Shown here piece by piece: positions 1 to 4,446 of a DNA stretch of 7,233 bases (position 1 is the first letter of the stretch; each line of letters opens with the position of its first letter). Source of the stretch: an uncultured Desulfovibrionaceae bacterium. Lineage in GTDB: Bacteria; Desulfobacterota; Desulfovibrionia; Desulfovibrionales; Desulfovibrionaceae. Position numbers and translations under genes: made by a program. The notes under the pieces are model-generated. The model searched no databases. It saw only the letters and a program-made list of their open reading frames with translations, and was not told the DNA's origin. The stretch covers positions 1 through 7,233 of the forward strand of contig CASQEL010000100.1 of NCBI GenBank assembly GCA_949427775.1. The letters are read 5' to 3'.

Positions 1-8
1 GGCGCGGG

Positions 9-24
9 CCGGCGTTTCCGCCGG
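9..24. repeat. Short GC-rich inverted repeat with 4-nt loop
   Basis: CCGGCG at 9-14 and CGCCGG at 19-24 are perfect complements around TTTC; read on the minus strand the loop is GAAA, a stable GNRA type. An A-run at 26-31 lies beside it, which on the minus strand becomes a U-run upstream of the stem, so it does not have the layout of an intrinsic terminator. Its role is unknown. No gene is visible in bases 1-121. Confidence 0.4.
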
Positions 25-62
25 GAAAAAACGCGCCGATCCGATTCCTGTCGGGAGACGAA

Positions 63-92
63 TGCGAGAGGCGGCGCAAGCCGCCTCTCGCA
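63..92 (-). terminator. Strong 13-bp hairpin downstream of the 71-aa gene (possible terminator or mRNA 3' end)
   Basis: Arms at 63-75 and 80-92 pair perfectly (TGCGAGAGGCGGC with its complement) around a four-base loop, GCAA on the plus strand and TTGC on the minus. The stem begins 29 bp beyond the stop codon of the minus-strand gene 122-337, the position expected of a 3'-end structure. The five-T run on the minus strand lies before the stem rather than after it, so a classical U-tract is missing. It may act as a U-less terminator, as a barrier to 3' exonucleases, or be an unrelated palindrome. The structure is certain in the sequence; its function is inferred. Confidence 0.45.
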
Positions 93-121
93 AAAACAGA
101 GGCAATGCGGCGCAACAGAGG

Positions 122-337
122 TCACGCCAGGGTGTTGATGACCACTCCGTTGCCACGGCTGGTCATTTCATTGATCAATACTTCTTCCGGTCGCAACGCC
201 GGTTGCAGAGTCTGGTTGCGCACCGCCGCCAGTGGATCGAGCGGACGGGCGTTTTCAACTCCCTCCGCGGCCAGCCTGCCGACATGGCTTGTATACTGCA
301 CTTCAGCCATGTTGACGGGAGTAATAAAGTCTATCAT
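122..337 (-). CDS. Small conserved-looking hypothetical protein, 71 aa, downstream of flagellin-like gene
   Basis: I do not recognise this family. From the ATG at 337 it encodes 71 residues beginning MIDFITPVNMAEVQYTSHVG and ending GNGVVINTLA, with a TGA stop. The start is chosen for the RBS AAAGGAG six bases upstream. It has no Cys or Trp, no signal peptide and no membrane segment. The frame also stays open upstream to another ATG at 442, which has its own GGAGG SD seven bases before it and would give a 106-aa form with a basic N-terminal extension. The last ten residues resemble the C-terminus of the flagellin-like protein at the right edge of the window (GSGSVMNVLG), suggesting a related secretion substrate or accessory subunit (inference). 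It lies downstream of, and probably in one transcript with, the 248-aa flagellin-like gene. A needle, rod or motility accessory role is possible but unsupported. Confidence 0.65.
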   Translation of the reverse strand: MIDFITPVNMAEVQYTSHVGRLAAEGVENARPLDPLAAVRNQTLQPALRPEEVLINEMTSRGNGVVINTLA

Positions 338-499
338 AGGCTGCTCCTTTGCCGATTGTGCGGAAACAGCGGGGTCGTCACCGATCCGCGCACGGACAGG
401 CAGAAGAATCACATGGCTGACAACAGGAATCGTCGGCCTCATATGTCGTCCTCCATGTTCCGCAAGTTGTCCCGCAGGTTCGGTCGGGAAAGCTGCTTG
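338..499 (-). other. Spacer between flagellin-like gene and 71-aa gene, open in frame
   Basis: This 162-bp spacer carries two SD-like sites on the minus strand: GGAGG before the ATG at 442, and AAAGGAG before the ATG at 337. A five-codon mini-ORF starting at 456 ends in a TGA overlapping the ATG at 442 (ATATGA). The whole spacer is free of stops in the frame shared by the flanking genes, so only the TAG at 500-502 separates them. I see no clear promoter or terminator hairpin here, so cotranscription is the simplest reading. Confidence 0.4.
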
Positions 500-1246
500 C
501 TAGACGTTGGTGCCGCCGCCCAGCATGGCGCTGAGCAGGTTGTTGGCTCCGCCCATGGAGGCCACGCCCTGGCCGGCGGCCGCGGCATCCAGGTTGGCGC
601 CCTGGTCGGCCAGGATCAGTTTCTGGTTCTGCACGGCCTTGATCTGGGTCTGGGCCGCGGCTTCCATGTTCATCAGCGCGTTGATGGTGGCATTGACCTT
701 GCTCAACGCGGTAGCCGCGGCTGTTTTGTTGCTGCCGACAGTGTTGCCGAACACCGTGTCCGCCTTGAACGTGCCCATGCTGCCCAGCACTTTCATATCG
801 GCTCCCAGCACGCCGATTTTGGTCGCTCCGGCATTCAGATTCTTTGTCGCTCCGGCGAGCAGTTTTTCATTGTTGTAGGTCGCGTTAATGGCCAGCTTGG
901 TGGCCTGGGCGAAGGCGTTTTTCGCCGAGGTCAGCACGCTTTTGATGTCCGTGGTGCTGGCGCCGTCGCGGTTCTGGATGTCAATGATGTTCTGTTTGAT
1001 CTGCAGCAGCTTGTCTTTCAGATTGCTGACTTCGTTCTGGGCGGCGGAGACCAGGCCTTCGCCGTATTCCATGTTGGTTTCGGCCACACGCGCCGTGTAG
1101 GCCTGTCCGCTCAGGGCGGCGGAGAGCTGGCGTCCGGCGGCGGTGATGGTCTGTCCGGTGCTGGTCTGCACCTGGCCGTTCATGATTTTGTTGAGCAACA
1201 GTTCCGACGCCAGGCTGGACGTAGCGGAAGTGACGGTTCCTGCCAT
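500..1246 (-). CDS. Flagellin-like filament protein, 248 aa
   Basis: A short, divergent flagellin-type protein, predicted to be exported by the flagellar or a related type III apparatus and to polymerise outside the cell. The N-terminal ~115 residues are helical and follow the flagellin D0/D1 pattern: residues around 55-85 (AETNMEYGEGLVSAAQNEVS) resemble the flagellin segment with N-x-G-I-S-L-A-Q, and NATYNNEKLLAG resembles the N-T-x-F-x-G-x-K-L-L-D-G element closing D1. A short Gly/Ser/Thr-rich middle (about 130-180) replaces the large variable domain and could carry O-glycans. The C-terminal helix around 180-235 is followed by NNLLSAMLGGG, loosely like the flagellin NVLSLLR end. There is no Cys, no Trp and no Sec signal, as in flagellins. 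The RBS AAAGGAG lies nine bases before the ATG. It is transcribed divergently from the GT41 gene, from a sigma-28-like promoter. At 248 aa it is near the low end for flagellins. Family assignment is by pattern, not by a search; another helical type III substrate is the main alternative. Confidence 0.7.
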   Translation of the reverse strand: MAGTVTSATSSLASELLLNKIMNGQVQTSTGQTITAAGRQLSAALSGQAYTARVAETNMEYGEGLVSAAQNEVSNLKDKLLQIKQNIIDIQNRDGASTTDIKSVLTSAKNAFAQATKLAINATYNNEKLLAGATKNLNAGATKIGVLGADMKVLGSMGTFKADTVFGNTVGSNKTAAATALSKVNATINALMNMEAAAQTQIKAVQNQKLILADQGANLDAAAAGQGVASMGGANNLLSAMLGGGTNV

Positions 1247-1249
1247 GAT

Positions 1250-1260
1250 TATACACTCCT
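1250..1260 (-). promoter_or_regulatory. Ribosome binding site of flagellin-like gene
   Basis: On the minus strand the sequence AAAGGAG followed by TGTATAATC precedes the ATG at 1246. It is a strong SD with a nine-base spacer and fixes the start codon. Confidence 0.75.
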
Positions 1261-1280
1261 TTCTGAAAGGTTAAGATGAC

Positions 1281-1300
1281 AGAGCCTGTTTCAGGTCTCT
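1281..1300 (-). promoter_or_regulatory. 5' UTR stem-loop of flagellin-like mRNA
   Basis: On the minus strand AGAG-A-CCTG-AAA-CAGG-CTCT folds into an 8-bp stem with a single bulged A and an AAA loop. It would start within a few bases of the transcription start predicted from the sigma-28-like element at 1309-1335. A stem at the extreme 5' end is a known way to protect mRNA from RNase E-type decay, which suits a highly expressed filament subunit. The fold is seen; the function is inferred. Confidence 0.45.
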
Positions 1301-1308
1301 GCAAAGAA

Positions 1309-1335
1309 GTATCGTATCATATACGGATTTCTTTA
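1309..1335 (-). promoter_or_regulatory. Sigma-28 (FliA)-like promoter for the flagellin-like gene
   Basis: On the minus strand TAAA (1332-1335) is followed after exactly 15 bases by TACGATAC (1309-1316). The flagellar sigma-28 consensus is TAAA-N15-GCCGATAA; here the -35 matches fully and the -10 matches at five of eight positions, with the core CGATA intact. The start of transcription would fall near 1302, giving a ~56-nt leader that contains a hairpin and the RBS. Late-class flagellar control of the 248-aa gene is therefore likely. Confidence 0.55.
1313..1325. repeat. Inverted repeat CGTAT-CAT-ATACG in the divergent region
   Basis: A perfect 5-bp inverted repeat with a 3-bp spacer overlaps the -10 of the sigma-28-like promoter. 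It could be an operator half-site pair between the divergent genes, but it is short enough to arise by chance. Confidence 0.25.
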
Positions 1336-1378
1336 GCGTTGAACGGCTGAAAAAGCAACAGGGCCGGATGGAGGAAAC

Positions 1379-1525
1379 ATGCGCGCCTTCAAGGAAAACA
1401 GCATCTCAACGCGGTGTATTTCAACGCGGATTTTTCAGAAAACCATCAGAGGGGCGGGAACCGCGTATTTTCCCGCGGCGTGCATGGCAGGGATGATTGT
1501 TGCCTTCCGGGCGGCGGTCGGGTAG
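1379..1525 (+). CDS. Possible 48-aa leader peptide or small protein upstream of the GT41 gene
   Basis: An ATG at 1379 preceded by GGAGGAA opens a 48-codon frame ending in TAG at 1523-1525, 49 bp before the GT41 start. The N-terminal half is basic and contains a tandem peptide repeat (ISTRC/ISTRI) from a 15-bp DNA duplication. The C-terminal half (roughly residues 29-47) is hydrophobic, rich in Ala, Met, Phe and Val, and might associate with the membrane. I recognise no family. Its SD is better than that of the GT41 gene behind it, so it could be a leader whose translation opens the downstream RBS, or an independent small protein. With no comparative evidence the coding call is tentative. Confidence 0.35.
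   Translation: MRAFKENSISTRCISTRIFQKTIRGAGTAYFPAACMAGMIVAFRAAVG
1406..1429 (+). repeat. Direct repeat of TCAACGCGG with 15-bp period
   Basis: TCAACGCGG occurs at 1406-1414 and again at 1421-1429; the surrounding 15-bp units differ at three positions. It lies upstream of the GT41 gene and inside the 48-codon ORF. It could be a pair of protein-binding sites or a small coding duplication. Confidence 0.4.
1454..1476. repeat. Inverted repeat GCGGGAA/TTCCCGC in the GT41 leader
   Basis: Perfect 7-bp arms at 1454-1460 and 1470-1476 enclose a 9-bp loop. No T-run follows, so it is not an intrinsic terminator. It could be an operator or an mRNA hairpin in the GT41 leader. Confidence 0.3.
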
Positions 1526-1574
1526 GGTCGCGGCAGGATTTCGCGCGGCTTTTTACCTTCAGCGGATAACGTAT

Positions 1575-3482
1575 ATGCCGGAAGAAATTTCTCCCTCCAC
1601 ATGCTCGGTATGGGGTCCTCCTTTGATCGATGGAAGCTTTCTGGCCTTGAAACAGGCCATGTGGCGGCGCAAATACGGCAAGGTGGAATATCTGTGCCGC
1701 CGTTACTGCCGGGAGTACCCGGCCTATGAGGGCTTTTATCTTGAGCAGGAAGGGCTGGCCCACAGGGAACGCGGTTACGGCGAGCGCGCTCTGGAGTGCT
1801 TTCGGCGGGCCGACGCGTTTTTCGGCGGTCGCTGCATCACCACCAGGGTGCTGTTGATCCGGCAGCTGCGGATGCTGAAACGCCTGGCCGAAGCGGGCGA
1901 ACGGCTGCGGGAAGCCCTGCCCTGGTACCCGAAAAACGATCCGCTTCTTCTGGAGGGCGTGCACCTTCTGGAAGACGAGGGGCGTCTTCAGGACGCCCTG
2001 CGCCTTTTGCGCGAGCACTGTCCCGAATGTGGAATGCCCGATTTCTGGAGGCTGCGGGCGCAGTATTGTCTGGAACTGGGCCTGTACGAGGAAAGCCGGG
2101 AGGCCTTTGCCGTCTGCCACGAGCGGTGGCCCCTGGATCTGACCTCCTGGGCTCTGGATCTGTTCTACATGCATTACATGCCGGATTTGACGCTCGTGGA
2201 GATCGGGGGGCGCATGGAGCAGTGGCGGGAGGTCGTGAGCGCGCTGGAACCGCCCACGCCGCCCGCGTTGCTCCGGCGTGCGACCGATCCGCGCAAAAAA
2301 CTGCGCATCGGCATCGTGGCCGCGGGGTTGTGCATGCATCCGGTGGGCTGGATGAGCGCCCATGCCCTGCGCTGTCTCAGCCGTCTTTCCGGGTATGAAC
2401 TGTATTTCTACCATGTGCCTGACGAAAAACATACGCCGGATTTCCTGTATCGCACTTTTCGGGCGGCCGCGAGCGCCTGGCGCAATGCGCAGGGCTGGGA
2501 CGCGGACAGGCTGTACCGGCGGCTTTTGGACGATAAGCTGGACCTGGCCCTGGATTTGTGCGGCGTCAGCGAAGGGTTCGTATTGCATCTCTTTGCCCGC
2601 CGGGTGGCTCCCGTGCAGATTTCCTGGGTGGGAGGGCTGGTCAACACCACGGGCGTTCCGGCCATGGATTATCTGCTCAGCGATCGCTACGAAACCCCGG
2701 ACGGCTGCGACAGCCGGTATACGGAAAAACTGGTCCGCCTGCCGCACAGCTATATCAGCTATACGCCGCCGGACTACGGACCGGCCACCGATGTCGCGCC
2801 CCGGCCCGAGGACGCGCCGATCTGTTTCGGCTGCTTCAACAACGCCCGCAAACTCAATGCGGACATTGCCGGGGTCTGGGCGGAGATTCTCCGGCGCACG
2901 CCGGGGAGCACGCTTTTTCTCAAAACGCCCGAACTGGACAATCGGGACATCCGGGAACGGACACTGGCCCTGTTCACCGCGCGGGGCGTCGACGCCGATC
3001 GCATCCGCTGGGAGGGCCGTTCTCCGCATGTGGAATTGCTGCGCCGCTACGACGAAGTGGACATCGCTCTGGACCCCTGGCCCTACAGCGGAGGACTGAC
3101 TACGCTGGAGGCCCTGTGGAAGGGCGTGCCGGTGATCACCATGCCGGGGCCGACCTTTGCCGGACGCCATGCAATGTCGCATCTGCTCAATCTCGGGCTG
3201 GGAAGCCTGGTCGTCGAATCCTTTGAAGCCTACGCCGATCTGGCGACGCTTCTGGCCGGGAATCGCGGCCTGCTCCGGGAGCTGCGCTATCTGCTGCCCT
3301 ATTCCATGCTGACGTCGCCGTTGATCCGCCCGGAACAGATGGCCGCCGATCTGGACACGGCCTTTCGCGCCATGTGGCAACGCCACTGCGAGGGTTTGCC
3401 CCCGGTAGCCATGCGGTTCGAGCAGCCGAGCCCCATTCCGGAGGAATTGAAACCGCTTGTACCAGAAACGGAACAACATTAG
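1575..3482 (+). CDS. SPINDLY/OGT-type (GT41) protein O-glycosyltransferase with TPR-like N-terminus
   Basis: Predicted cytoplasmic enzyme of 635 aa that transfers a sugar from a nucleotide sugar, probably UDP-linked, to Ser/Thr of protein. Residues ~20-220 are helical repeats of TPR type (e.g. LGLYEESREAFAVCHERWPL) that would bind the acceptor. The GT-B catalytic region starts near 243 (LRIGIVAAG); H255 in MHPVGW corresponds in position to the HPxxH/H-S catalytic-region histidine of OGT/SPY. CFNNARKLNADIAGVW (417-432) matches the OGT nucleotide-binding segment, with K426 at the conserved lysine. The family hallmark DPWPYSGGLTTLEALWKGVP (500-519), then VITMPG and FAGRHAMSHL, binds the nucleotide. 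The ATG at 1575 (MPEEIS) is chosen, though its SD (AGCGGA) is weak; TTG codons at 1497 and 1500 would add about 26 residues. It heads a two-gene unit with the FkbM gene and diverges from the flagellin-like gene, which is the most likely acceptor. Family certain; acceptor and sugar inferred. Confidence 0.9.
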   Translation: MPEEISPSTCSVWGPPLIDGSFLALKQAMWRRKYGKVEYLCRRYCREYPAYEGFYLEQEGLAHRERGYGERALECFRRADAFFGGRCITTRVLLIRQLRMLKRLAEAGERLREALPWYPKNDPLLLEGVHLLEDEGRLQDALRLLREHCPECGMPDFWRLRAQYCLELGLYEESREAFAVCHERWPLDLTSWALDLFYMHYMPDLTLVEIGGRMEQWREVVSALEPPTPPALLRRATDPRKKLRIGIVAAGLCMHPVGWMSAHALRCLSRLSGYELYFYHVPDEKHTPDFLYRTFRAAASAWRNAQGWDADRLYRRLLDDKLDLALDLCGVSEGFVLHLFARRVAPVQISWVGGLVNTTGVPAMDYLLSDRYETPDGCDSRYTEKLVRLPHSYISYTPPDYGPATDVAPRPEDAPICFGCFNNARKLNADIAGVWAEILRRTPGSTLFLKTPELDNRDIRERTLALFTARGVDADRIRWEGRSPHVELLRRYDEVDIALDPWPYSGGLTTLEALWKGVPVITMPGPTFAGRHAMSHLLNLGLGSLVVESFEAYADLATLLAGNRGLLRELRYLLPYSMLTSPLIRPEQMAADLDTAFRAMWQRHCEGLPPVAMRFEQPSPIPEELKPLVPETEQH

Positions 3483-3509
3483 GCCGGTCGTCGGCAAAAG
3501 GGAGAAGCA

Positions 3510-4439
3510 ATGCCTATTGATGTATTCAGCCGTATCCGGCAGGTGGCGGATACGCAACTTGCCTTGGCCATCCATCCGTTGTTGGAGCATGCCGACGAAT
3601 GGGAACAGGTGGAAGACTGGCTGGAGGATGAAGAGAGTCGTGACGCCTACCGCAAGGAATTGGCTTTCGGAGTGCTGTCGCGGACGTTTGGGGTGGATGT
3701 TGCCGTCAAATATGCCGGACCGTTTTCCTGGAATTCCTGGGAAGCATCTGTGCGGCGGATGCGGGAGGCGCTGGAGCGGGGGGAGATTCCTGTATTTGAA
3801 AGCGGTCTGCCCGATGATCATCGGCAGATGATCCATTCGCGGACGGCGGATTTTATTCTGAACCAGTATGATTATAAGGGTATTGTCGGTATTCGGCAAG
3901 GAGACGTGTTTTTGGACTGCGGCGCCTGTTTCGGCGAAACGGCGCTGTGGGCGCGGATGCGGGGAGCCGCCAGAGTCTATTCTTTTGAACCCAACCCGGA
4001 GACCTGGGGATGGCTGGAGAAAAACGCCGCTCGCTACAACAATCCCGAACACCCTTGGCTTTTCCCCTTGCAACTGGCCGTGGGCGACAAAGAGGAGTTC
4101 CTGCCGTTCATGCAGAATCCTGATCATCCCGGCGGATGCGGATTCGCCGGAAACGGCAATATTCAGGTTCCGGTGACGACGCTGGATCGCTGGTGCGAGC
4201 AGAACAGGGTCGTACCGGATTTTATCAAAATGGATTTGGAAGGCGCGGAGGGCGTGGCGCTGTTGGGGGCGGAAGATATTTTCAAAACATACAAGCCGCG
4301 TTTCGCCGTCTGTTTGTATCATCGGCTGGAGGACATGTGGATGTTGCCTCGCCTGCTGAAAGCCTATGTGCCGGAATACAGACTGTGGTGCAAGAAAAGC
4401 GCTGTATTGTCGGAATTTGTTCTTTACGGCTCCATATAG
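3510..4439 (+). CDS. FkbM-family SAM-dependent methyltransferase
   Basis: Class I methyltransferase of 309 aa that probably O-methylates a sugar hydroxyl of the glycan built by its neighbours. An N-terminal extension of ~120 residues is helical and acidic and matches no family I know; it may be a docking region. The catalytic fold begins at motif I, DVFLDCGACFGETA (132-145), followed by VYSFEPNPE (156-164) with E160 as the SAM-ribose acidic residue. The FkbM signature VPVTTLDRW...PDFIKMDLEGAE (220-247) comes next, and AVCLYHR marks the following strand. The RBS GGGAGAAG lies just before the ATG, 27 bp after the GT41 stop, so the two genes are an operon. No signal or membrane segment is present. 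Its substrate is not readable from sequence; polysaccharide or lipid glycan is the alternative to protein glycan. Confidence 0.88.
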   Translation: MPIDVFSRIRQVADTQLALAIHPLLEHADEWEQVEDWLEDEESRDAYRKELAFGVLSRTFGVDVAVKYAGPFSWNSWEASVRRMREALERGEIPVFESGLPDDHRQMIHSRTADFILNQYDYKGIVGIRQGDVFLDCGACFGETALWARMRGAARVYSFEPNPETWGWLEKNAARYNNPEHPWLFPLQLAVGDKEEFLPFMQNPDHPGGCGFAGNGNIQVPVTTLDRWCEQNRVVPDFIKMDLEGAEGVALLGAEDIFKTYKPRFAVCLYHRLEDMWMLPRLLKAYVPEYRLWCKKSAVLSEFVLYGSI

Positions 4440-4446
4440 CGCAACA

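Noticed and set aside
62..1279. A 405-codon plus-strand frame over the flagellin-like gene
   Set aside because: It is the complement of the 248-aa gene, is rich in Gly, His, Arg and Gln with no motif, and its start falls within the hairpin at 63-92.
1292..1320. A sigma-70 promoter for the GT41 gene using TATCAT at 1315-1320
   Set aside because: No acceptable -35 lies 16-18 bases upstream (CAGGTC), and the bases are better explained as the sigma-28-like element of the opposite strand.
1340..1370. A sigma-54-like GG...GC element on the minus strand (GGCCCTGTTGCT)
   Set aside because: The GG to GC spacing is 7 bases rather than the required 10, so it does not fit the -24/-12 promoter.
1406..1429. 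The 15-bp direct repeat as a CRISPR or mobile-element trace
   Set aside because: There are only two short units with no spacers, no terminal inverted repeats and no transposase or cas gene in the window.
2558..3226. Overlapping plus-strand frames inside the GT41 gene (also 1796-2398 and 2362-3099)
   Set aside because: They have no recognisable domains, Arg/Ala/Gly-skewed composition and no SD; they are out-of-frame shadows of the GT41 gene.
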